Source: DATMXT01 sp963662765 (GTDB taxonomy: Bacteria; Bacillota; Clostridia; Oscillospirales; Feifaniaceae). From it: DNA of 64,000 nucleotides. The DNA is taken from the NCBI GenBank assembly GCA_963662765.2, contig CAXXUP010000008.1, positions 635,632 through 699,631 on the forward strand, in the 5' to 3' direction. This document shows positions 51,169-59,802 of the stretch, in pieces. Position 1 is the stretch's first letter. Each line of letters starts with the position of its first letter. Under the pieces are notes generated by a model, which was given only the letters and a program-made list of their open reading frames with translations, ran no database searches and was not told the origin of the DNA. Made by a program: the position numbers and the translations under genes.

Positions 51169-52533
51169 ATGATTCATCAATATAAGCTAAACGGATACAA
51201 CATCGTGCTGGACACCTACAGCGGTAGCGTGCATGCGGTGGACGAGGTTGCGTACGACATCATCGCCATGTACGAGGGGTCGACGAATGACGAGATTGTC
51301 ACTGCCATCACAGACAAGTATTCCACCGTCACTCCGGAGGAAGCGTTATCTTGTATCCGTGAAATCGGCGCGCTCAAAGAAAGCAGGCAGCTTTTCACCG
51401 AGGACCTCTATACGGGTAAAATCGGCATGGGCGGGCCAAAGAAGTATGAGATCAAGGCGCTGTGCCTCAATGTGGCCCACACCTGCAATTTAAACTGCGA
51501 CTACTGCTTTGCAAGCCAGGGGAAGTACAAGGGTGAGCGGGCACTGATGTCCTTTGAAGTCGGGAAGCAGGCACTCGATTTTCTCATTGCAAACTCCGGG
51601 AGCCGCGCCAACCTCGAGGTCGACTTTTTTGGCGGCGAACCGCTCATGAACTGGGAAGTATGCAAACAGCTTGTTGCATACGGGCGCAGCAAAGAGGAAG
51701 CGCACCACAAGAAGTTTCGCTTTACCCTAACGACCAACGGCATGCTGGTCGACGATGAAGTGATCGACTTTTGCAACCGCGAGATGCACAATGTTGTCAT
51801 GAGCCTCGACGGGCGGCCAGAGGTCAACGACCGCTTTCGCAAAAACATCACCGGGATCGGCAGTTATTCCACCATTGTGCCGAAGTTCCAGAAGTTCGCC
51901 AAAGCCAGGGGAGAGCGCAGCTATTATGTCCGCGGCACCTATACACATCACAACACGGACTTTACGAACGATCTGTTCCACATGGCCGACCTCGGCTTTC
52001 GGGAGCTCAGTATGGAGCCGGTCGTCTGCCCGCCCGATGACCCCTGCGCACTGACCAAGGCCGATCTGTCGGTCCTCTTTGAACAGTATGAAATCCTCGC
52101 TAAGGAGATGCTGAGGCGGGAAAGCGAGGGTCGTCCCTTCACTTTCTACCATTATACGATTGATCTCGCCCACGGGCCCTGCATCCACAAGCGGTTGGCC
52201 GGATGCGGTTCCGGAACGGAGTACCTTGCGGTCACACCCTGGGGTGAGCTTTTCCCCTGCCACCAGTTTGTCGATAACCCCAATTACAGCATGGGAAATG
52301 TCTTTGAAGGCGTGACCAATCAGCGCTTGCGTGAAAAGTTTGGCAGCTGCAACGTGGCCTCCCGGCCCCTTTGTAAGGACTGCTGGGCAAAGCTCTACTG
52401 CTCGGGGGGCTGCGCGGCAAACGCGTTTCATGCCACCGGCGATATCTTGGGCATCTATGAGTATGGCTGCGAGCTGTTTCGCAAGCGCATGGAGTGCGCC
52501 ATCATGATGCAGGTTGCAAAAACGATTGCATAA
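51169..52533 (+). CDS. radical SAM SCIFF maturase (CteB-like)
   Basis: 454 residues, full family length. N-terminal PqqD-like recognition element (about 1-90) that binds the precursor leader; radical SAM core with CNLNCDYC (Cys106, 110, 113) and the GGEPLMNW motif; C-terminal SPASM/Twitch region with clustered cysteines (CIHKRLAGCGSGTEY, ELFPCHQFV, CKDCWAKLYCSGGC, YGCELF) for two auxiliary iron-sulfur clusters. It forms thioether links in the SCIFF precursor encoded just upstream. ATG at 51169 with CGGAG upstream. Single-gene spacing from the precursor is 69 bases. A terminator follows. Confidence 0.95.
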   Translation: MIHQYKLNGYNIVLDTYSGSVHAVDEVAYDIIAMYEGSTNDEIVTAITDKYSTVTPEEALSCIREIGALKESRQLFTEDLYTGKIGMGGPKKYEIKALCLNVAHTCNLNCDYCFASQGKYKGERALMSFEVGKQALDFLIANSGSRANLEVDFFGGEPLMNWEVCKQLVAYGRSKEEAHHKKFRFTLTTNGMLVDDEVIDFCNREMHNVVMSLDGRPEVNDRFRKNITGIGSYSTIVPKFQKFAKARGERSYYVRGTYTHHNTDFTNDLFHMADLGFRELSMEPVVCPPDDPCALTKADLSVLFEQYEILAKEMLRRESEGRPFTFYHYTIDLAHGPCIHKRLAGCGSGTEYLAVTPWGELFPCHQFVDNPNYSMGNVFEGVTNQRLREKFGSCNVASRPLCKDCWAKLYCSGGCAANAFHATGDILGIYEYGCELFRKRMECAIMMQVAKTIA

Positions 52534-52565
52534 GCTGCCGGACGCAACTGCGCACGGCGAAAAAT

Positions 52566-52595
52566 AAGAGCACTGCCCTTTGGGGCAGTGCTCTT
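52566..52595 (+). terminator. bidirectional terminator
   Basis: Perfect 13-bp stem AAGAGCACTGCCC / GGGCAGTGCTCTT, between the maturase gene and the convergent surface protein gene. Confidence 0.92.
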
Positions 52596-52610
52596 CACTT
52601 ATTCTAATAC

Positions 52611-53495
52611 TTAAGACTCACTTCCGTCATCGGGGGTTTCGTCGTCGGGGGTCGCATCATCCGGGGTCGCATCATCCGGGGTCGCATCGTCAGGAGTTTC
52701 GTCATCAGCAGTATCGTCGTCAATATCAATAACGCCGCTCTCGCTGTCCCATTCGACATCCAGCCCAAGCGCCTCAGCCAGAAAACGCAGGGGGACATAA
52801 GTTCTTCCGCTGTTGAGTTCAGCCGGGACGTCCAACTGCGTCTCCACACCGTCGACGTAGACGGTCGTATCGCCCAGCGTGATGACGATCACGGTGTTGT
52901 CCTTAGTGACGGTTACCGTTTTGGTTGCCTCGTCCCAGGACACTTCGGCGCCAAGGTCTTCAATGGCTCGTACGGGGATCAGTGTCCGGCTGCCCTTAAT
53001 ATAGGCCGGCGCATCCAACTTGATGATATTGTTCTTCACGATGATGGAACCGGCATCGAGCGCACAGGCATCGGCATACATCTGCTCGATTAAAGCGGCC
53101 GCATCTTCAAATTGCAGCAGCTCCTCTTCGGTATACATTGTCTTTACGACCATGTATCTTTCCTGAATCAGTTCCATCTTCTGAGCCTGAAGTTCTTCGA
53201 GCTGGGCGTCAAGCCCTTCAATCTGCGCCATCACCGCGGCGGCCTCTTCGGTCTGCCCGGCCGCAATAAGCATCTGATACTGAGCTTCAAGCGCTTCTTT
53301 TTGCGTCTCCACTTCGGATTTGGTCCGATTGATCTCTTTCTTTTTCTCCGTTAACTGCTCTTTGAATTCCTTTTGTGTAGAGACTTTTAGAGAGTTTTCA
53401 TCGCTGCCCTTCGCTTTGTCCGAAGCGGCAAAGGCACTCAGCGACATCGAGGCCACGAGCGCCGCGATGATGAGAAATACAAGTGCTTTTTTCAT
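52611..53495 (-). CDS. exported coiled-coil and stalk-domain protein with Asp/Pro repeat tail
   Basis: 294 residues. Signal peptide 1-24. A long coiled coil (about 40-125) follows, then a copper-amine-oxidase-N-like stalk domain (about 150-255: GSRTLIPVRAIEDLGAEVSW, YVPLRFLAEALGLDVEWDSE), then a repeat tail of DDATPDD units (about 262-294). Stalk domains present other parts at the cell surface; there is no enzyme part here. The gene is under a cyclic di-GMP riboswitch plus terminator, so surface display is probably linked to the sessile/motile switch. The tail is encoded by 15-bp tandem repeats. Confidence 0.88.
   Translation of the reverse strand: MKKALVFLIIAALVASMSLSAFAASDKAKGSDENSLKVSTQKEFKEQLTEKKKEINRTKSEVETQKEALEAQYQMLIAAGQTEEAAAVMAQIEGLDAQLEELQAQKMELIQERYMVVKTMYTEEELLQFEDAAALIEQMYADACALDAGSIIVKNNIIKLDAPAYIKGSRTLIPVRAIEDLGAEVSWDEATKTVTVTKDNTVIVITLGDTTVYVDGVETQLDVPAELNSGRTYVPLRFLAEALGLDVEWDSESGVIDIDDDTADDETPDDATPDDATPDDATPDDETPDDGSES
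52624..52700 (-). repeat. 15-bp tandem repeats encoding the DDATP tail
   Basis: GTCGCATCATCCGGG and variants repeat on the plus strand (positions roughly 52640-52700), encoding Thr-Pro-Asp-Asp-Ala units. In-frame length variation by slippage is likely. Confidence 0.8.
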
Positions 53496-53521
53496 TTATA
53501 CTACCTCCCTTTTTCTAGGAA

Positions 53522-53549
53522 CAAAAAACTGCATGCCGAAGCATGCAGT
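53522..53549 (-). terminator. riboswitch expression-platform terminator
   Basis: A nine-bp perfect stem ACTGCATGC / GCATGCAGT with a TTCG loop on the minus strand, then TTTTTTG. It lies between the aptamer and the gene start at 53495. The aptamer end contains GCCGAAG, which can pair with CTTCGGC of this hairpin and so could prevent its formation. Confidence 0.85.
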
Positions 53550-53559
53550 CTGATTTCTG

Positions 53560-53646
53560 CTCCTCTTCGGCGGCCCGGCTGTCATAGCAAAATGCTTTAG
53601 ACCCGCAGCTTTGCGTCCTTGGTTTTCACCAAGTTTGCTATTATCG
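53560..53646 (-). ncRNA. cyclic di-GMP-I (GEMM) riboswitch
   Basis: On the minus strand the sequence has the GEMM signature: an outer stem ATAGCAAA with TTTTGCTAT; a first hairpin CTTGGTGAAAACCAAG whose GNRA-type loop docks elsewhere; the highly conserved ACGCAAAGC joint; and a second hairpin ending CTAAAGC. All expected elements are present in order. It senses cyclic di-GMP. A terminator follows, so binding probably decides read-through into the surface protein gene. The enzyme that makes or breaks this signal could be the GGDEF/HD-GYP protein at 17.8 kb. Confidence 0.92.
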
Positions 53647-53658
53647 ATGGATGATACA

Positions 53659-53686
53659 AATATATAATAATCTGTTTTCTTGACAA
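53659..53686 (-). promoter_or_regulatory. promoter for the riboswitch transcript
   Basis: Minus strand TTGTCA (53681-53686), 16-bp spacer, TATATT (53659-53664). An AATACA/TGTATT inverted repeat lies just upstream near 53691-53706. Confidence 0.6.
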
Positions 53687-53830
53687 TTACAATACATTTT
53701 TGTATTATTTTACAAATTTTGAGTTAGCGTATGCATTTTTTATCGCTGAAAAGTCGTTTTGGAATAACATCCTGACTGTATCCGCAACCGGCATGCGCAA
53801 GAGCCAACGGCATAAAGTTGGAATTGTAGG

Positions 53831-54775
53831 CTATTTTCGCAGCAGAAGGCGGCAAATGTAGTCGATGACTGCGGACTCCTGCTTTACGGCACGCTGTGCA
53901 ATCTTTTCAAGGCACAGCATGTTCTCGGGACTTGCGTTGTCCATGGCGGCGGTGTCGTCGTCAAGCTGCACTTGGAAGCGCGCATAGTTTTTTGTGCCGA
54001 CTAAGGCCCGCATCTGGTAGTTGACCGTGGCGCTTGAGGCATTGAGCATGACGGTGCTGATCGGCGCGACCCAGCCCGCAATACCCCAGCTTCTGATCTT
54101 CGAGCAGGGCAGGTTGTGCATCTCCTGCCCGGTACCCAGCGACACGACGAGAAATTCCGTCTCCTCAGGGTACATGTTGCGAGCCTGCGCATAGGCACAG
54201 AGCGCCGGGTTGCCAGCAAAGACGCCGCCGTCGATCATGCAGTGACCTTCCATCGTCATCGGCGGGAAGTAGGTCGGCGCCGCCGTGGTTGCGCGGACGA
54301 CCTCAGTCAGCAGAGGATCGTCTACAGGCGAATGATGAAGTTTTGCATATGAGGTCTTGAAAAACCATGGCGTACTGCTCGCCATGTCGTAGGCCGGGAC
54401 AAGAAGCTCCGTGAGCGTTGTATGTAACCTAGCGTCGCCGAGATACTGATCGAGCACCGACTCCAGGTCCCGCGGTGAATATATCGGCCCGAGCAGACCT
54501 CCAAGTGTCACGACTGAGCGGAGTGGATTTTTGTGAAAAATATACCCGCCGTCTTCAAAATAAGCGGCAAGCATCTGCTCCGCCGTATATTTCGGTTTGC
54601 CGCCGCTATCCGGCAGCGTCAGTCCCGCGGCCAGCAATCCGCCCGTCGAGGTGCCCGCAACGAGGTCGAAAAGTTCACTAGTCGGGGCTCCGGTGCGCTT
54701 TTCAAATTCAACTAAAAATGTCGCCGGAATAATCCCGCGGATACCGCCGCCATCCACGGACAGGACCCTAATCAT
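53831..54775 (-). CDS. patatin-like phospholipase
   Basis: 314 residues with the patatin catalytic core: SVDGGGIRGIIPA (oxyanion loop GGGIRG, residues 9-14), the nucleophile elbow AGTSTGGLL (GxSxG) and the partner DGGVFAGNP (Asp of the Ser-Asp dyad). No signal peptide. Hydrolyses lipid acyl esters in the cytoplasm or at the membrane. No nucleotidyltransferase gene is nearby, so it is not evidently part of a CBASS defence operon. Single gene. Confidence 0.9.
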   Translation of the reverse strand: MIRVLSVDGGGIRGIIPATFLVEFEKRTGAPTSELFDLVAGTSTGGLLAAGLTLPDSGGKPKYTAEQMLAAYFEDGGYIFHKNPLRSVVTLGGLLGPIYSPRDLESVLDQYLGDARLHTTLTELLVPAYDMASSTPWFFKTSYAKLHHSPVDDPLLTEVVRATTAAPTYFPPMTMEGHCMIDGGVFAGNPALCAYAQARNMYPEETEFLVVSLGTGQEMHNLPCSKIRSWGIAGWVAPISTVMLNASSATVNYQMRALVGTKNYARFQVQLDDDTAAMDNASPENMLCLEKIAQRAVKQESAVIDYICRLLLRK

Positions 54776-54919
54776 GCCACTCCGCCTTTCATCCGTATTC
54801 CCTACAGTCTATGGACTGCGTGGGAAATTGGTGAAGACACGAGGCGGGCGGCGCTGAAAGCCAAATCGCCAAAAGCAAAAATCACGTGATCACAATAATC
54901 AGTGATTTCTTAATATTCC

Positions 54920-55966
54920 TCACTTTACAAAACTTTCAAAGCCGCTGGAATATTTGAGACTGCAATCTTTCATCACCCATAAAGCTTCTACATCCGGCAG
55001 TGACTCAATGTAATGAAGACCTTCGTTTAGCGGCATATTAAAAATCGCGGTTGACAGCGCATCGGCTATACCGGAGTCTTTGCAGACAATCGTTACCTGT
55101 GCAAAGTAAGTGGACGGCATTAGGGTATCTTGATTGATAATGTGGTGATATTGTACACCGTCAACCGTGTAATACCGCTCGTATATTCCGCTGGACACGA
55201 CAGAGCAATTTGATATCAAAACAGAAAGCAGTTCGCTTTCGGAGCTGCTTTTATCGGGGTTTTGGATTCCTATTTCCCAGCTTGTTTCTTTTTCAGTACC
55301 GTCCTCAAACTTGCCGCCGATCGCACGCACGTTCCCGCCGACACTTAAGAGGAGGTGCCGTATGCCTTCATTTTCAAAATACTCAGCCACTTGCTCAACT
55401 GCAAACCCTTTTGCGACAGCGCCCACATCGAGGCGCATCAGGGGGTCGCTTAAATATACGGTTGAAGCTTCAGAGTCGATGATCAGGTTATCTATGTCAG
55501 TGTGATCAAAAGCCTGCTCCAGCAGTTCCATTGGTGGAAGTGCAGCGTTTTCGGGATCCTCCAGGCCTGCTTCGCGGGAATTATGCCAAAGTTTTAAGAC
55601 GGGTCCGAATGCGACATTGACCGCCCCATCTGTGGCCTTGTACTGTTCTTTCGAAAACTGCAAAAGTGCTATGATGCGTCTATCCACAACAACAGGCGAT
55701 TTTCCCGCATTGTCGTTAATTGTCTTGATATTGTTGATTCCCTCGTAATCATTGTAAATATCATACAGTTGATGATATTCTTCAAGCTTTTGCTGAATTT
55801 GCTCTGAGAGTTCTGTAAAATCCTCTTTGCTGTCAGAATACCCAATGATTGTTGTAACCGTATCAAATAAAGTAAGAAAATGAGCCTGATACATTTTCAT
55901 TTCAAGTTTTTCGCATCCGGTCAGCAGCAACACAAGGCATAGACATACCGCAATTGACTTTTTCAT
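54920..55966 (-). CDS. apbE: ApbE-family FAD:protein FMN transferase (lipoprotein)
   Basis: 348 residues. Signal peptide with lipobox LLTGC. ApbE landmarks are LFDTVTTIIGYSDS, the VDVGAVAKGFAVEQVAE block (here RLDVGAVAKGFAVE), LLSVGGNVRAIGG and the FMN-site region GIYERYYTVDGVQYHHIINQ. These enzymes attach FMN covalently to a Thr/Ser of exported flavoproteins such as Rnf/Nqr subunits and FMN-binding-domain proteins. The truncated gene just upstream may encode such a client. The ATG at 55966 is used; a TATAAT-like patch lies near 55990. Confidence 0.93.
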   Translation of the reverse strand: MKKSIAVCLCLVLLLTGCEKLEMKMYQAHFLTLFDTVTTIIGYSDSKEDFTELSEQIQQKLEEYHQLYDIYNDYEGINNIKTINDNAGKSPVVVDRRIIALLQFSKEQYKATDGAVNVAFGPVLKLWHNSREAGLEDPENAALPPMELLEQAFDHTDIDNLIIDSEASTVYLSDPLMRLDVGAVAKGFAVEQVAEYFENEGIRHLLLSVGGNVRAIGGKFEDGTEKETSWEIGIQNPDKSSSESELLSVLISNCSVVSSGIYERYYTVDGVQYHHIINQDTLMPSTYFAQVTIVCKDSGIADALSTAIFNMPLNEGLHYIESLPDVEALWVMKDCSLKYSSGFESFVK

Positions 55967-56016
55967 TACGTTCACCCATAATAGCTTTACACAATTCGTT
56001 TTTATATGGACTTAGA

Positions 56017-56049
56017 AAACGGAGAGGCAAGTTTATTGCCTCTCCGTTT
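56017..56049 (-). terminator. terminator of the truncated gene
   Basis: Perfect 14-bp stem AAACGGAGAGGCAA / TTGCCTCTCCGTTT with a five-base loop. Confidence 0.9.
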
Positions 56050-56071
56050 AACATGTCAAATTGGCTCAGTG

Positions 56072-56286
56072 TTATGCAGTCGCTTTTGCAAATGCCGCCA
56101 TGATGTCGGCAAGGCCGATCGTGACGGAGGCCGTCAGGTCAGAGCCTGTGGCATGGCCTGTCTCGTCAACGGCAATGCCAGTAACTTCAGCGGCAGTTTT
56201 GCCGGTAATATACTGCGCAAAAGCGGCAGCCTGCTCATTCCATTCCTTGCCGACCAGGGCTACCGTATCGGCCTGTTTATTCCATT
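56072..56286 (-). pseudogene. C-terminal fragment of an exported FMN-binding-type protein
   Basis: About 70 residues in the same orientation as apbE. The segment GKEWNEQAAAFAQYITGK followed by TAAEVTGIAVDETGHATG and LTASVTIGLADIMAAFAKA is the ending I associate with clostridial proteins encoded beside apbE. The N-terminal part is missing: going upstream the frame passes without interruption into a PAS-domain sequence of the other kind of DNA at about 56,285. So the real gene has been cut by the junction, and no complete reading exists in this window. Family call is from pattern memory. Confidence 0.6.
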
Positions 56287-56292
56287 CCCAGA
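56279..56292. other. junction between two different kinds of DNA
   Basis: The word TTCCATTCC at the junction also occurs 42 bases away (56239-56247) within a near-identical 18-base context. On one side codons and families are clostridial; on the other they are not. A short shared word at the fusion point is typical of assembly or amplification chimeras. Confidence 0.75.
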
Positions 56293-57402
56293 GGCCCACC
56301 TTGCTCCCTTCGAGTCCCAGCCGCAATCGCTCTTCCTCCGCGCGCAAAATCTGGCGGAGCGTTCCAGTCGCTCCAGCATCTGGTTAATCGAATCGGCCAG
56401 TGTGGCGATTTCATCCTTGCCGGCCACCGGCACTCGCGCCGAGCCGTCCCTGTCCGCGCCAATCTCGATGAGATTCCCCGTCAACCGGATCAACCGCGCA
56501 AGGACCATCTTTTTCAAAAGCAGCAGCGTCAACGCGCCCCAGACGATCCCCACCACCAGGATGACGAGAATAAGATAAAAAATGCTTGTTCGGCCGGACT
56601 GATAGAAATGGCGGGGGGTGTCCACGCGCAGCAGCAGCGCCGGCTGGCTGGCGAGATCATTCAACAGGGCGTAACCGGAAATGGTTTGATCACTGAGCCG
56701 TTGGATCCGAATGTCGTTTTTGCCGGCTTGCAGCGGCGGGCCCGGTGGAAATACGGACGGCAGCTTTGCCGTGTCGAGCGGTTGCCGCCCGGAAACCCAC
56801 TCCAACTTCAGCCCCAGGCGTTGGGCTCTGGCTCCATCCAGCCATTGGCCCATGATCAGCCACCCGCGCGGCGGGCCGCGATGCTCGCTGGTGACAATGG
56901 AATGCGTGGCGACAAGCATGATCCCCTCGGGGAAGGCGGCAATCCCGGCGGCGCTGGTTTCGAGATCAGCGGCGCGGGGAAGAAAGCCCTCCGCCGTCAG
57001 GTGCTTTTCCAGGCCCGCCGGCAAAGGCCTAACTTTATCCCCCGGCGTGTCAAGCGCCGTTCCGTATAAGATTTTCTTGTCGGGTTGAACCAGCAAAGCC
57101 AGGTTTATTTCAAGATTGCCCAGCGTTAGCGTGGAGAAGTTGTCTTCAATAAATGCTTTATTCTTTTCCCGCATGAATGCATAAGTTTCAGTCCAAGGGC
57201 CCCAATCGCCCACCACGCGGCCAAGATGATCGATTTCATGATTAAGCGTGTTAAGCGCGCGCAACGTATGCTTCCGGGCCTGATCCTCTTCGAGGCTGGC
57301 GAAGCAACCTAACAGTAATACTCGCGCGGCCAGATACAAAACAACAATCAGGCTGAGAAATATTGCGGTAATAATAACCAGTGTCTTTTTTCCGAGCGAC
57401 AT
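56283..57402 (-). pseudogene. CHASE4-HAMP-PAS sensor protein, truncated and frameshifted
   Basis: Begins MSLGKKTLVIITAIFLSL with a membrane helix, followed by an extracytoplasmic CHASE4 domain (about 35-270; WGPWTETYAFM is the landmark), a second membrane helix (about 283-305), a HAMP linker (LIRLTGNLIEIGADRDG) and the start of a PAS domain (LRLGLEGSKVGLWEW). A one-base shift near 56,360 separates HAMP and PAS frames, and the protein then runs into foreign sequence. The usual kinase or GGDEF output domain is missing. ATG at 57402 with GGGAGAGGG upstream. Confidence 0.75.
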
Positions 57403-57789
57403 TGGTTCCCTCTCCCGGAATTCCCTGACGGCCTGCACAATGTCAAGTCACGAACTTAAACGGCATCCTACCTGACCTTTGACATAATTTCTATATAAAA
57501 TAATCGAATAATAATCAACATATTTCACGATGGCGGCCAGGTAATGCTTTGGATCGCTTGCATCGTAAAGTTTGGATAAGATCAGCCAGTATCCCCCATG
57601 AAACCCAAATAACACCAGCGATGGCTTATTCCTGGACTGCTTTACATAGTGTAGCGGTAATTAGAGCAGGATTCGGCATCACTGGCAACAAAAAAAATCC
57701 TCCTAGACATCATTTTGGCAAAAAAGTGGAAATCCGGCATTGGCTGTGACATAGTCACGATCAACCAACAGCCAAGGGGCATGAAAGCG
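57403..57789. other. 387-bp gene-free region in the foreign part
   Basis: Lies between divergent genes. AT-rich around 57480-57530 (TTGACA near 57479 with AT-rich sequence after), the probable promoter zone. Nothing else recognised. Confidence 0.4.
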
Positions 57790-58378
57790 ATGACCATCCA
57801 TTTTTTATATTTGATCCGGCGAATGGTCCTTGCGGGGGCGGCTATTCTTGCCCTGATCGGCTCCGTTCTTTTCGCCCAGGCGCCCCTGCCGACGGGTAAG
57901 CAACTGGATGCGTTGCGTGAGGAATTTGCAGGCTCGCCAGCGCCAACGCCAGGATCGCGAAAGCACTGCCCCGCTGGTCCCCTGGCGCCCCCTGACCAGC
58001 CTGCCGCAAGTGCGCTTATCCCGCGCCGTCGCCCTGGTCCGTCTCGATAACCAGATGGAGACCTGGCGCGCGGTGTGGACGTTTGAGCCGCTGGATAGCT
58101 CGGCGGCCTCCGTGCGCGTGCTGCTTTGTTGGCGTGGCGAAGAGTGGCTGGCGCTGGCTCCCGGCCGCTGGCGGGTGACGTTGGCTGCCGGCCGGCCTGA
58201 CCTGGAAAAAGCATTCCGTTATGACTTGGGCACGGTCGTCGCCGAAAAAGGCAAAGCCTATGAATTGGTAATGGGTGGCGAGATGGAGAAGATGCTCAAA
58301 GCGTGGACGCAGCCGCAGAACGGCGCGAAGGTCAATACCCCAAAGGAAGTCCAGCCGGCCAAGAAAGCGTCCCGATAA
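57790..58378 (+). pseudogene. predicted exported protein (frameshifted)
   Basis: Signal peptide (MTIHFLYLIRRMVLAGAAIL, cut near AQAPL) in one frame; the body continues in another after about 57,940: RLDNQMETWRAVWTFEPLDS, then LAPGRWRVTLAAGRPD and a Lys-rich tail. One-base loss or gain inside TTTGCAGGCTCGCC joins them to about 195 residues. The family is not recognised. The cause is probably sequencing error, as for the other breaks in this region. Confidence 0.55.
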
Positions 58379-58406
58379 ATTCCGGCGGGTTATTTGCCGC
58401 GGTGAT

Positions 58407-59745
58407 CTATTTCATCGCTTCGCCCAGCGCCGCGTCGATCCGGTTGAGCGCCTCGTCCAGGTCCGCTTCCGTATGCGCCCACGAGAAACCGTGGTGCGGC
58501 GACCGCATGAAATAGACCCCGTACTTGAACGCCGCCTTGAAGAAGCGCAGTTCCAAATCGGTGTCTCGCCGCGCCCAGTCGCGGTATTCCCACGATTCCT
58601 GTTCCAGTCCGAAATGGAAGCTGAAGCGGTTGCCGAGGGCCTGGATGTGTCCGGCGTGGTGGCGGGTCATGATCTCGCGCATGCCGCCATAAAAACGCTC
58701 CTCCTGGCGTCTCTGACACTCCCAGACCGCCGGGTCGCGGGCGATGTCGAGGAACGCCCCGGCGGCGGCCATCACCAGAATCTGCCCGTAATACGTGCCC
58801 GAATCGATCACCGGACCGTGCGGCGCCAGGCTCTCCATGAACTCGCGTTTGCCGGCCAGCGCGGCGATCGGCATCCCCCCGCCCATGGCCTTGCCCAGCG
58901 TCGTCAGGTCGGGCGTCACTTCGTAAAACCCCTGGATCAGGTCCGGGCCGGTGCGGTAGCCGGATAGAATTTCATCAAAGATCAGCACGATGCCGTATTT
59001 TTGGGTCAGCTCCCGGACGGCTTGAAGATAACCGGGCCGGGGTCGGGGGGGTACCGGAATTATAATTGACCGGCTCCATGATGATCGCCGCCACCTGCGT
59101 GCCTTCCTGTTTGAGGTAGCGTTCCAGCACCTCCAGGTCATTCCAGGGCAGGATCTTGATGTAATTTGCGGCCTCGGGAATGACGCCGGCGTTCTCGGAT
59201 TTGATCGTCGGATTATCGTGCGGCCCAGCCTGGTCCGGCGGCGGCCACATGCTGAATTGCAGCGCGGTGTTATATCCGTGATAATGCCCCTCGAACTTGA
59301 TGACTTTCATCCGCTTGGTATGCCCGCGCGCCAGCGTCACCGCCAGCGACGTGGCCTTGGTGCCAGTGAAAGAAAATCGCACCAGCTCGGCGCCGGGAAC
59401 CGTCTCGCAAATCTTCTGGGCCACTTGCGCCGGCAGCAACGTCTCCTGTCCGCACAGCACGCCCATCTCGATGGCTTCGAGCAGGGCTTTTTTGATTGCC
59501 GGGTGGCCGTGCCCCACCTGCGAACCGCCGTGTCCGCAGTTGATATCGATATACTTGTGCCCTTTCAGATCCCAGAGATAAGGCCCTTCCCCGCGCGACA
59601 CCCAGAACCCATAGCCGTCCAATTCCGGCCGCCGCCGCCCCGGCGAGGTCAACCCCCCGACCAGGTAGCGCGACGTGAATTCAAACGCTTCCTCGCATCC
59701 CAGATAAGTTTTGAGATCGTCAATGGATTCGCCAATCGTCGCCAT
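58407..59745 (-). pseudogene. class III aminotransferase, glutamate-1-semialdehyde mutase-like (frameshifted)
   Basis: N-terminal part (59745 down to about 59050) holds the substrate and PLP-binding region (INCGHGGSQVGHGHPAIKKA, FTGTKATSLAVTLARGHTK); C-terminal part holds LIFDEILSGYRTGPD (PLP Asp) and LTTLGKAMGGGMPIAAL (catalytic Lys). The frames meet at a seven-G run at 59045-59051. Repaired length is about 446 residues, like GSA aminomutase relatives that act on other substrates. The ATG at 59745 has GAAAGGAG. The UroD-like gene is 57 bases upstream. Confidence 0.82.
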
Positions 59746-59802
59746 GATCGTTCGCTCCTTTCAGTCCTTCGCGTCCTCGTCCTCGAATATTCAATCCGCA
59801 AT

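Noticed and set aside
53831..54775. Patatin-like gene as a CBASS defence effector
   Set aside because: No cyclic nucleotide synthase, Cap2/Cap3 or other partner genes are next to it; neighbours are a riboswitch-controlled surface protein and apbE.
54875..54912. Terminator after apbE (AAATCAC/GTGATTT)
   Set aside because: The stem is only seven bases with a long loop; too weak to report as a feature.
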